DNA from: Acidaminobacter sp964416305
GTDB lineage: Bacteria > Bacillota > Clostridia > Peptostreptococcales > Acidaminobacteraceae
Assembly (NCBI GenBank): GCA_964416305.1
Contig: CAYQDM010000058.1
Coordinates: 1-5,590 of the forward strand
Reading direction: 5' to 3'
Length of the DNA: 5,590 nucleotides
Each line of letters opens with the position of its first letter. Position 1 is the stretch's first letter. A model generated the notes under the pieces. That model was given only the letters and a program-made list of their open reading frames with translations, was not told where the DNA came from and did no database searches. Below are positions 1 through 5,540 of this stretch, piece after piece. A program made the translations under genes and the position numbers.

Positions 1-4
1 AACA

Positions 5-19
5 AGCCCTTATAGGGCT
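5..19. other. Short perfect hairpin next to the left-edge terminator
   Basis: AGCCCT (5-10) and AGGGCT (14-19) form a 6-bp stem around a TAT loop. The stem lies only four bases before the larger hairpin at 24-48. There is no U-run directly after it, so it is not a terminator by itself. Two small, G+C-rich hairpins in tandem are seen at 3' ends of transcripts and also at the ends of IS200/IS605-type elements. Nothing inside the window decides between these. Confidence 0.5.
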
Positions 20-23
20 GAGC

Positions 24-55
24 AAACTACCCGCTAAGCGGGTAGTTTTGATTTT
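24..55 (+). terminator. Intrinsic terminator of a + strand transcript from outside the window
   Basis: An 11-bp perfect stem (24-34 with 38-48; the core is CTACCCGC and GCGGGTAG) closes a TAA loop and runs into TTTTGATTTT on the + strand. This is the classical rho-independent shape for rightward transcription, so a gene or element reading rightward probably ends before position 1. In the leftward direction the bases after the stem are poor in U, so it would be a weaker stop for argJ. It may alternatively be the structured end of a mobile element. Confidence 0.65.
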
Positions 56-85
56 AGTATAACATTCCTAAAATAACTATGCTTT

Positions 86-127
86 ATAAAATGGAGTTTA
101 AGCCTGGTTTCTGCCAGCGGGTTAAAC
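86..127 (-). terminator. Weak candidate terminator for the argCJ transcript
   Basis: Downstream of the argJ stop, arms at 114-127 and 96-107 pair on the - strand: GTTTAA with TTAAAC, then CC/GG, then TGG/CCA after a mismatch and a 2-base bulge, with a 6-base loop. The following - strand sequence is TCCATTTTATAAAG, which is only moderately U-rich. It is the only stem-loop between the argJ stop and the left-edge hairpins, so it is the best available terminator, but the imperfect stem and poor U-run keep confidence low. Confidence 0.35.
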
Positions 128-160
128 ATACATCCGTATAGATATTAACAGAATGATACA

Positions 161-1378
161 CTAGGATCTGTATTCGCCGTTAATTTTCACATACTCATAG
201 GTCAGGTCACAGCCCCAGGCCTCCGCTGACGCAGTGCCCTCTCCAAGCTGAGCTACTATATCTATGGTGCTGGACTCCAGGATCTTCAGCGCTTTTTCTT
301 CGTCGAAAATCAGTCCCGCGCCTTTCGCCATGAGCTGAATGCTGCCAAATTCACTTTCAAAATAAAGATCAACTGTATCTGGATTGAACATGCCGCCGGA
401 ATACCCCATTGCGCAGAGGACTCTTCCCCAGTTCGCGTCGCGGCCAAAGATGGCTGCTTTGACCAAGGAAGACGTTGTGACGCTTCGAGCGAGCAGACGG
501 GCATCCTTCTCGGTTCTGGCGCCGTTTATCTTGACTTGGATCAACTTGGTAGCGCCCTCGCCGTCCTTGGCGATCAGTTTGGCCAGCGTTCTTTGAACGT
601 CAATGAAGGCTTCTCTAAAGACTTCGTAATCCTTAGTTCCTGGTCGAAGTGCCGGATTTCCTGCTTCACATGAGCTCAGGGCCAGTGACATATCATTGGT
701 TGAGGTGTCTCCATCTACAGAGATCATGTTGAAGGTCACCTCTGTCGACTCTTGCTGAAGCTTCTGGAACACATCCTTTTCAATGTTGACATCTGTCAAT
801 GTGAACCCGAGCATAGTCGCCATATTTGGGTGAATCATGCCGCTGCCCTTGGAAAAGCCGACTATTTGGACCGTCACACCGGACTCAGGAAGTGACACTG
901 ACTGCGCTGCCAACTTTCTGAAGGTATCTGTCGTCATAATACCTTGAGCAGCCTCGGCAAGACCATTTGATTTCAGCAGAGGCATAGCTTGCTCCAGGCC
1001 CGCTTCGATCTTCTCTACCGGAAGCGGCACACCAATAATCCCGGTGGAAGAGACCAGCACAGAGGAGGGAGAAACACCGAGAAGCTCACCGGCTTTGACG
1101 GCCGTGCGCTTAGCGTCGTTCAGACCCCGCTCTCCGTTACAGGCGTTTGCATTTCCGCTGTTAATAACGACGGCATGCACCAGCGGCTGCTTCAGGTTTT
1201 CCTGGGAGACAATGACCGGAGCCGCTTTTGACAAATTCGTCGTGAACACTGCCGCTGCGACGGCCCCTTTTTCACAGGTGATTACAGTTAAATCTTTATT
1301 CTGCTTTTTGATGCCGCAGAATAGGGCGCAAGCTTTAAACCCCGGGACCGAAACATTTTCCAATAGTTGATCATTCAT
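161..1378 (-). CDS. argJ: Bifunctional ornithine acetyltransferase / N-acetylglutamate synthase ArgJ
   Basis: Cytoplasmic enzyme that transfers the acetyl group of N-acetylornithine to glutamate, releasing ornithine and recycling N-acetylglutamate; some members also use acetyl-CoA. The 405-residue product matches the usual family length. Visible motifs are FTTN (45-48), NSGNANAC (73-80), STGIIG (111-116), TTDT (149-152), KGSGMIHPNMATML (177-190), DGDTSTND (222-229), KDGEGATK (271-278) and GRDANWGR (312-319). The family cuts itself between Ala and Thr in the MATML motif, so Thr188 should be the nucleophile and the first residue of the beta chain. The C-terminal LTYEYVKIN...YRS is also typical. 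The ATG is preceded by AGGAGG (1389-1394) at 10 bases. It lies 73 bases downstream of argC with no promoter or terminator seen between, so co-transcription is likely. Whether it is mono- or bifunctional cannot be read from the sequence. Confidence 0.97.
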   Translation of the reverse strand: MNDQLLENVSVPGFKACALFCGIKKQNKDLTVITCEKGAVAAAVFTTNLSKAAPVIVSQENLKQPLVHAVVINSGNANACNGERGLNDAKRTAVKAGELLGVSPSSVLVSSTGIIGVPLPVEKIEAGLEQAMPLLKSNGLAEAAQGIMTTDTFRKLAAQSVSLPESGVTVQIVGFSKGSGMIHPNMATMLGFTLTDVNIEKDVFQKLQQESTEVTFNMISVDGDTSTNDMSLALSSCEAGNPALRPGTKDYEVFREAFIDVQRTLAKLIAKDGEGATKLIQVKINGARTEKDARLLARSVTTSSLVKAAIFGRDANWGRVLCAMGYSGGMFNPDTVDLYFESEFGSIQLMAKGAGLIFDEEKALKILESSTIDIVAQLGEGTASAEAWGCDLTYEYVKINGEYRS

Positions 1379-1451
1379 AAAGTGTGAACCTCCTAAATTC
1401 AGGTTAATGGATTTTTAATGCAGTTGAAATCTATAAACAAGAAAAAATTTC

Positions 1452-2510
1452 TTACGGATAGAGCGGCATCATATTTATGCCCGCTGTTTCCTCAAAACCA
1501 AACATCAGATTAAAATTGTGAACTGCCTGACCGCTGGCACCTTTCACCAGATTGTCTATGACGCCCATAGCCACCAATGTCGACGTTTCTTCATCAATTG
1601 TCACCCAGACATCACAGTAGTTGCTGCCTCTCACGTTGCGTGTCTCTGGCTGCTCATCCAGAACCCTGACAAAAGGCGCATCCTTGTAAAATTCCTTATA
1701 ATAGTCCAAAATTGACGTCTTGGCCCATTCGAGTTTTTCAGGCTTGACCGCCGCGTAGACCGTAGACTGAATTCCGCGGCTCATTGGCACTATAGAAGGT
1801 GCGAACAGGAGGCCAACTGCACCGCCGGCCGCCTGGGACATCTCCTGTGCAATTTCAGCCGTATGGCGGTGCTTGCCAGTTTTGTACGGCCGCACTGTTT
1901 CCGCGACCTCCGTGAACAGCGAAGAGATCGCTGCAGTCTTTCCGGCACCGCTCATCCCAGATTTTGAATCTGCGACGATTCGATCCGTCTCGACGACGCC
2001 GGCTTTCAGTGCAGGGATCAGTGCCAACAGAATGGAAGTCGGATAACACCCTGGATTGCCGATGGTCCTGCAACCCACAATTTGATCGCGATGAACCTCG
2101 GGAAGCCCATAGACGAAGCGTTCCAGATACTGCGGACAGGAGTGATCTCCATACCACTTCTTATAAACTTCAACATCGTGAATTCTGAAATCGGCACCCA
2201 GGTCAATAATGCCCACCTCGGGCTCATTTTCGATCAGAAACTGCGCATAAGGCATGGATGCCCCGTGCGGCAATGCCAGGAACACAGCACCAATGTCGTT
2301 CTCCTTTACAAAACCGGGAATCAGTAGATCTGAAGCCGGCAGCAGAAGCTCTTCCATCCGACCTTTAAAGGCCGGATTCAAATCAGAATAACGGGCACCT
2401 GCAGTCGAGGAAGCCATTAAGAATACCTTCCCAACATGTGGATGATTCATAAGTAGCGCTACCAGCTGCTGACCAGCGTAACCTGATGCGCCTACAACAC
2501 ATACATTCAT
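1452..2510 (-). CDS. argC: N-acetyl-gamma-glutamyl-phosphate reductase ArgC
   Basis: NADPH-dependent cytoplasmic enzyme that reduces N-acetylglutamyl phosphate to N-acetylglutamate semialdehyde. The product is 352 residues, normal for the family. The N-terminal Rossmann segment VCVVGASGYAG (3-13) binds the nucleotide. The catalytic cysteine is Cys155 in GNPGCYPT (151-158), and the active-site histidine lies in KHRHTAEI (213-220). Other family signatures are DSKSGMSGAG (181-190), PMSRGI (242-247), DNLVKGASGQAVHNFNLM (319-336) and the terminal PLYP. The frame stays open upstream to an ATG at 2609, but I chose 2510. GGAGG (2518-2522) sits 7 bases before it, the Rossmann motif starts at once, and the longer version would begin upstream of the promoter at 2542-2570. 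The 33 extra residues look like a membrane segment only because they translate A/T-rich promoter DNA. First gene of argC-argJ. Confidence 0.97.
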   Translation of the reverse strand: MNVCVVGASGYAGQQLVALLMNHPHVGKVFLMASSTAGARYSDLNPAFKGRMEELLLPASDLLIPGFVKENDIGAVFLALPHGASMPYAQFLIENEPEVGIIDLGADFRIHDVEVYKKWYGDHSCPQYLERFVYGLPEVHRDQIVGCRTIGNPGCYPTSILLALIPALKAGVVETDRIVADSKSGMSGAGKTAAISSLFTEVAETVRPYKTGKHRHTAEIAQEMSQAAGGAVGLLFAPSIVPMSRGIQSTVYAAVKPEKLEWAKTSILDYYKEFYKDAPFVRVLDEQPETRNVRGSNYCDVWVTIDEETSTLVAMGVIDNLVKGASGQAVHNFNLMFGFEETAGINMMPLYP

Positions 2511-2541
2511 AACAAAACCTCCATAAAAAGTATTAAGGATA

Positions 2542-2570
2542 ATTATACACAAAAAATAAAAACAATTCAA
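2542..2570 (-). promoter_or_regulatory. Promoter of argCJ
   Basis: On the - strand, TTGAAT (-35, 2570-2565), a 17-base spacer and a perfect TATAAT (-10, 2547-2542) form a strong sigma-A-type promoter. Transcription should start near 2535, giving a leader of about 25 bases that ends in the argC Shine-Dalgarno site. The leader is too short for a riboswitch or attenuator, so control must act at initiation. The -10 is preceded by GTG exactly as in the argB promoter. A good ArgR box is not seen here, only a weak half-match overlapping the -35. Confidence 0.75.
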
Positions 2571-3018
2571 TAATAAGTAGATCAATTCCATCTCAAGATC
2601 TGCAGCCATATGCCTAAAAGGCGATTAAAGGGAGAACTGATTCAGACTGGGGTATTCAGTTTGTTTGACGGAATAGCATTAAAAGAAAGTACTCTTCCGA
2701 TTGATACCCAAAAATCAGAATTGCAGAAGAAACAATACATAAACAATTCAGAAAAAATGATACAATAAGTAAGACAGAGGTTTTCAAACGTGCACAATCC
2801 AGTTTTGATTGGGCGTTATCCTCATTTTCATGTGAAGGTTGTAAGTGTAGGCGTGCTTTCGCATATGCAAAAACCTCAACTATCGAAATTGTCCGAATAC
2901 GGCGTAAATGTTTTGTGAATTTCCTGAGAGTAGGGTGCCATACTCAATGATAAGAAATGCCTAGGTTGATATTTTATAAAATCATATGCATAAAACAGCG
3001 AATAACCTTTAAGAAAAA
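2571..3018. other. Divergent argC-argB spacer with no confident gene
   Basis: About 450 bases between the two arg promoters hold no recognisable gene. One + strand frame is open from 2577 to 2915 except for a single TAA at 2766-2768. It splits into a 52-codon frame (ATG 2610 to 2768) and a 42-codon frame (GTG 2790 to 2918). Neither has a good ribosome binding site (only AGAGG, 9 bases before the GTG) and I recognise neither product. Also visible are an 8-bp inverted repeat, GAGGTTTT (2777-2784) with AAAACCTC (2870-2877), a small hairpin GAGTA/TACTC (2928-2945), and a 12-bp palindrome ATTTTATAAAAT (2971-2982). No terminator, tRNA or known riboswitch core is seen. Confidence 0.4.
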
Positions 3019-3036
3019 TTTGAAATAATATACATT
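3019..3036. promoter_or_regulatory. Candidate ArgR/AhrC operator (ARG box) over the argB -35
   Basis: The core TGAAATAATATACA (3021-3034) matches 12 of 14 positions of the ARG-box core TGAATWWWWATTCA, with A/T-rich flanks as expected. It overlaps the argB -35 (3020-3025) and the start of the spacer, where a bound repressor would block RNA polymerase. ArgR/AhrC with arginine as corepressor is the usual regulator of these genes in Firmicutes. The regulator gene is not in the window, so the match is by consensus only; A/T-rich DNA gives such matches by chance fairly often. Confidence 0.5.
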
Positions 3037-3048
3037 GTTGTGTATAAT
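3020..3048 (+). promoter_or_regulatory. Promoter of argBD
   Basis: TTGAAA (-35, 3020-3025), a 17-base spacer and a perfect TATAAT (-10, 3043-3048) predict a start near 3055 and a leader of about 40 bases. The layout mirrors the argC promoter: near-identical -35, the same spacer length, the same GTG before the -10. The predicted start lies downstream of the alternative TTG start at 3035, which supports ATG 3095 as the argB start. Confidence 0.75.
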
Positions 3049-3094
3049 ATATTTACTTTCTTACATTTCTTGTGATCGAATAGGAGGTTATACA

Positions 3095-3940
3095 ATGTCT
3101 GCATTTGTATCTGCACTAATTGAATCGATCCCGTACATTCAAAGGTTTCGGGATAAAACCGTTGTGATCAAGCTTGGCGGCAGCCTGGCTGATTCGCCTG
3201 AAGGCAGACGCGCCATCCTTCAGGATATAGTACTATTAAGCCTGGTCGGCATGAAAATTGTGCTGGTTCACGGCGGAGGAAAAGAGATCAGCGCAAGGCT
3301 GGACAAAATGGGGATTGAAACCGAATTTGTCGGTGGGTATAGAGTGACCGGAGATGCCGCCATCACAGAAGTTGAAATGGTTCTGACTGGGAGAATCAAC
3401 ACTGAACTGACTCTTTTATTGAATAACGGCGGGATTAAAGCAGTCGGCATCAGCGGCAAAGACGGCGGTTGGCTCGAGGCCACCAAGAAGTTGGTTGTGG
3501 ATGGCGACATTGGTCACGTCGGTGAAGTCGCCACGGTGGATCCTACGCTGATTAATCTGCTGATGTCCGGCGGGTATACGCCGATTATATCTCCCATTGG
3601 TCATGACAAGGATGGGAAGACCTTCAACCTGAACGCGGATGATGTCGCCTCAGCCGTTGCCACAGCTGTGGGAGCAGAAAAATTGATCCTGATGACAGAT
3701 GTGAACGGTGTCTATAAAAACTTCCCGGATCCCGCAAGCTTTGTCAGCAAGCTGAATTTGGATGAAGCAAAAGAAATTTTGAAGACCGTCAAGGGCGGCA
3801 TGATCCCTAAACTGACCTGCGCCGTTAATGCCATCGAAAGCGGCGTTCATTCCGTGCATCTGCTCAATGGCTCGACGCCGCACAGCCTTTTGGTTGAAGT
3901 GTTTTCAGACAGCGGCATAGGGACCATGATCGAACGTTAA
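3095..3940 (+). CDS. argB: N-acetylglutamate kinase ArgB, probably arginine-inhibited
   Basis: Cytoplasmic amino-acid-kinase-family enzyme that phosphorylates the gamma-carboxylate of N-acetylglutamate with ATP, the usual control point of the acetyl-cycle pathway. The product is 281 residues. Motifs: KLGGS (26-30, Lys26), HGGGK (59-63), Arg83 in GGYRVTG, NLNADD (178-183, with catalytic-type Asp182) and GGMIPKL (234-240, Lys239). A leading segment of about 20 residues (ALIESIPYIQRFRDK) matches the extra helix that joins dimers into hexamers in arginine-inhibited kinases. The C-terminal HLLNG...PHSLLVEVF...GIGTMI (255-279) matches the arginine-site region, so feedback inhibition is inferred. 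The glycine loop reads KLGGSLAD rather than the KYGGNAM common in that class. ATG 3095 follows AGGAGG (3082-3087) by 7 bases; a TTG at 3035 lies inside the promoter. First gene of argB-argD. Confidence 0.96.
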   Translation: MSAFVSALIESIPYIQRFRDKTVVIKLGGSLADSPEGRRAILQDIVLLSLVGMKIVLVHGGGKEISARLDKMGIETEFVGGYRVTGDAAITEVEMVLTGRINTELTLLLNNGGIKAVGISGKDGGWLEATKKLVVDGDIGHVGEVATVDPTLINLLMSGGYTPIISPIGHDKDGKTFNLNADDVASAVATAVGAEKLILMTDVNGVYKNFPDPASFVSKLNLDEAKEILKTVKGGMIPKLTCAVNAIESGVHSVHLLNGSTPHSLLVEVFSDSGIGTMIER

Positions 3941-3949
3941 GCAAAACCT

Positions 3950-4005
3950 ATTATCCAAAAAATAGTATGCAAAACTTAGTATCCAAAACTTTAGTATCCA
4001 ATAAA
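3950..4005 (+). repeat. Short direct repeats after argB
   Basis: A 14-base unit, TAGTATCCAAAACT, occurs perfectly at 3977-3990, with one change (G for C) at 3963-3976, and truncated or diverged at 3992-4005 (TAGTATCCAATAAA) and 3950-3962 (ATTATCCAAAAAA). The copies are 13 to 15 bases apart. They begin ten bases after the argB stop and end at the hairpin before argD. The unit has no dyad symmetry, so it is not an obvious repressor site. Slippage expansion of a short spacer is the simplest origin. Confidence 0.7.
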
Positions 4006-4037
4006 AAAGAGGCAATAGATTGCAAGGCTATTACCTC
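4001..4037 (-). terminator. Terminator-like hairpin facing antisense in the argB-argD spacer
   Basis: GAGGCAATAG (4009-4018) pairs with CTATTACCTC (4028-4037) around a 9-base loop. In + strand RNA one position is a C-A mismatch and no U-run follows. In - strand RNA the same position becomes a U-G pair, making the stem complete, and it runs into UUUUUUAU (from the A-run at 4003-4008). The geometry therefore fits an intrinsic terminator for leftward transcription, antisense to argB, although no leftward gene lies to its right in the window. Confidence 0.5.
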
Positions 4038-4070
4038 AGAAAAGTACACTTATTTCCTTGCAAATCTATT
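4014..4070 (+). promoter_or_regulatory. Alternative long stem upstream of the argD ribosome binding site
   Basis: AATAGATTGCAAGG (4014-4027) is complementary to CCTTGCAAATCTATT (4056-4070) over 14 pairs with one bulged A (4064), enclosing a 28-base loop. It shares 4014-4018 with the hairpin at 4009-4037, so the two folds exclude each other. The right arm ends four bases before the argD Shine-Dalgarno site GAGGAG (4075-4080). CCTCA (4034-4038), buried in the small hairpin but free in the long stem's loop, could pair with TGAGG of that site. A translational switch is a possible reading; no known riboswitch class is recognised. Confidence 0.4.
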
Positions 4071-4087
4071 ATATGAGGAGAACCACC

Positions 4088-5326
4088 ATGGAAAATGTAA
4101 AAGTTGATGAGACTATAAAAGAAACAGCTGCTTCAAGCCCTGCCAGTGATCCGTTCAAAGCAGCCGTCATGCCGACTTATGGAAGATTTGACGTGATCTT
4201 TGATCACGGAAAAGGTGCCATGCTCTGGGACACTAAAGGTGAAGCCTATCTGGACTTCGTCAGCGGCGTCGCTGTCAATGCCCTTGGTCACGGGAATCCC
4301 GAAATTGCGAAAGTCATCTCAGAACAAGCCGCCAAGCTGATGCATATCAGCAACTTGTACTGGAATGAACCTCAGCTCAAACTTGCCAAGACCCTTATTG
4401 ATTTATCAGAAGGTGTCCTGCAGGATGTCTTTTTCTGCAATAGTGGTACCGAAGCATTGGAAGGCGCCATTAAACTCGCCAGAAAATATGGTAAGAAGCG
4501 CGGTGCTGTCAAATTGGCTCATTTGTCCCATAGCTTTCATGGACGTACTATGGGCGCGCTCTCCGTCACAGGACAGGAAAAGTACCAGGCGCCTTTCAAA
4601 CCGCTGATCCCGGAAGTTTATGAATTTCCTGCAAATGACATCGATGCTTTAAAAGCTCTGGACAGCAGCTACTGTGGCATTCTAGTCGAGCCTATTCAAG
4701 GTGAAGGCGGCGTCAACTCAATTTCTGATGACTACCTCAATGCCCTGAGAGCCAAATGCGACGAGCTCGACGTCCTCTTAATCTTTGATGAAGTCCAGAC
4801 CGGTATTGGCCGCTTGGGGACCTTTTATGCATTCCAATCCACCAGTGTCAAGCCGGATGTCGTCTGCCTCGCAAAGGGACTTGGCTGCGGCTTTCCAATT
4901 GGCGCCTTTGTCGCATCGAAAAAAGCCAGCGTTCTGGTCGCGGGCGATCATGGTTCCACATTTGGCGGGAACCCGCTGGCAACGGCAGTCGCACTGAAGG
5001 GCGTTGAGCTCATTTCGTCTTCAGCCTTCTTGGCCAATGTTCTGGAACAATCCGAGAAGATCACTCAAAAACTTGTTGCTTTAGCCGATGGTCACATCAT
5101 CAAAAGCGTAAAAGGAAAAGGCCTTTTGATTGGGATCGAGCTTGGGATCGACTGTAAATCATTCAACACTGTGGCTTTTGAAAATAAATTATTGCTGATC
5201 CCGGCAGGCGAAAACGTGATTCGCGTCCTTCCGCCGCTCAATGTTACGGATGAAGAGATAGATCTGTTTTTTGAAAAACTGGCAGTGATTTTAGACTCAT
5301 TAAAGGAAGAAAAGAATGCAAAGTAG
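4088..5326 (+). CDS. argD: Acetylornithine aminotransferase ArgD
   Basis: Pyridoxal-phosphate enzyme (class III aminotransferase, fold type I) that converts N-acetylglutamate semialdehyde plus glutamate to N-acetylornithine and 2-oxoglutarate; many members also serve lysine synthesis at the succinyl-diaminopimelate step. The product is 412 residues. Motifs: NSGTEA (118-123, phosphate binding), SFHGRT (149-154), EPIQGEGG (201-208), FDEVQTGIGR (233-242, Asp234 to the ring nitrogen), LAKGLG (261-266, Schiff-base Lys263) and TFGGNP (291-296). The first 25 or so residues before MPTYGRFDV are a Ser/Ala/Lys-rich extension not needed by the fold. ATG 4088 follows GAGGAG (4075-4080) by 7 bases; starts at 4058 and 4073 lie before or next to that site. 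Being linked to argB, argJ and argC favours ArgD over a catabolic ornithine or 4-aminobutyrate transaminase. It ends 62 bases before the first rRNA promoter. Confidence 0.95.
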   Translation: MENVKVDETIKETAASSPASDPFKAAVMPTYGRFDVIFDHGKGAMLWDTKGEAYLDFVSGVAVNALGHGNPEIAKVISEQAAKLMHISNLYWNEPQLKLAKTLIDLSEGVLQDVFFCNSGTEALEGAIKLARKYGKKRGAVKLAHLSHSFHGRTMGALSVTGQEKYQAPFKPLIPEVYEFPANDIDALKALDSSYCGILVEPIQGEGGVNSISDDYLNALRAKCDELDVLLIFDEVQTGIGRLGTFYAFQSTSVKPDVVCLAKGLGCGFPIGAFVASKKASVLVAGDHGSTFGGNPLATAVALKGVELISSSAFLANVLEQSEKITQKLVALADGHIIKSVKGKGLLIGIELGIDCKSFNTVAFENKLLLIPAGENVIRVLPPLNVTDEEIDLFFEKLAVILDSLKEEKNAK

Positions 5327-5388
5327 GTTAACATAAAATCGAAGGTGTCCAAAACAAAAATCTGAAAATTAGAACTTCTTTCAAAGGG

Positions 5389-5417
5389 TTGACACAGCTT
5401 GGTTTCTTGGGTAATAT
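5389..5417 (+). promoter_or_regulatory. rRNA operon promoter P1
   Basis: A consensus TTGACA (5389-5394), a 17-base spacer and TAATAT (5412-5417) predict a start near 5424. The DNA upstream (5350-5373) is A-rich, as for an UP element. It is the first of two promoters 67 bases apart, the tandem arrangement common before Gram-positive rRNA operons. The bases after its -10 (GGAGAAGTC) resemble those after P2 (GAAGAAGTC). Confidence 0.75.
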
Positions 5418-5455
5418 GGAGAAGTCGTCGCGAACGAGAAAAGATTTAAAATGAC

Positions 5456-5484
5456 TTGACTTGGTAAAAACGCGATGATAAACT
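5456..5484 (+). promoter_or_regulatory. rRNA operon promoter P2
   Basis: TTGACT (5456-5461), a 17-base spacer and TAAACT (5479-5484) form a second promoter; TGA directly before the -10 gives an extended -10. The start should lie near 5491, the first base of the leader stem-loop. Its spacing and initial transcribed bases parallel P1. Confidence 0.7.
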
Positions 5485-5490
5485 GAAGAA

Positions 5491-5532
5491 GTCACTTGAG
5501 ATATTGAATCGGAAAATTGATTCAAAAGTGAC
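5491..5532 (+). ncRNA. Stem-loop in the rRNA leader
   Basis: GTCACTT (5491-5497) pairs with AAGTGAC (5526-5532), and TTGAATC (5504-5510) with GATTCAA (5519-5525). This makes a 14-bp stem with a 6-base bulge on the 5' side and an 8-base loop. No U-run follows, so it is not a terminator. In front of a boxA-like sequence it fits the antitermination or processing leader of a pre-rRNA. Confidence 0.6.
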
Positions 5533-5540
5533 CTCCATTC

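Noticed and set aside
310..1370. Several open frames antisense to or overlapping argJ, and similar ones within argC, argB and argD
   Set aside because: All sit inside strongly conserved genes in other frames, lack ribosome binding sites and show no recognisable domains.
2553..2571. Possible ARG box over the argC -35 (ATTCA at 2565-2569)
   Set aside because: Only one half-site is good; about 10 of 14 core positions match, which is expected by chance in A/T-rich DNA.
2511..2609. ArgC with a 33-residue hydrophobic N-terminal extension (start at 2609), which could look like a membrane anchor
   Set aside because: The extension covers the argC promoter and lies upstream of the predicted transcript start; GGAGG sits 7 bases before ATG 2510 and the Rossmann motif begins there.
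2659..2943. Open - strand frame of about 95 codons with a hydrophobic stretch in the argC-argB spacer
   Set aside because: There is no plausible start with a ribosome binding site; the hydrophobic run comes from reading the complement of A-rich DNA.
2921..2946. AGGGTG-containing hairpin as a T-box antiterminator
   Set aside because: It lacks the TGG-NACC-GCG core, a Stem I specifier region and a terminator, and it lies upstream of the argB promoter, so it would not be in the argB mRNA.
2971..2982. 12-bp palindrome ATTTTATAAAAT as an operator
   Set aside because: It is pure A/T, the symmetry does not extend into the flanks, and it matches no regulator consensus I can name.
3035..3094. ArgB starting from TTG 3035
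   Set aside because: That codon lies within the argB promoter spacer, before the predicted start of transcription; AGGAGG precedes ATG 3095.
4020..4050. Separate argD promoter (TTGCAA and TACACT)
   Set aside because: The spacer would be 19 bases and the -10 is weak; co-transcription with argB explains expression.
4058..4087. ArgD starting from TTG 4058 or ATG 4073
   Set aside because: No ribosome binding site precedes them, and the strong GAGGAG at 4075-4080 is placed for ATG 4088.
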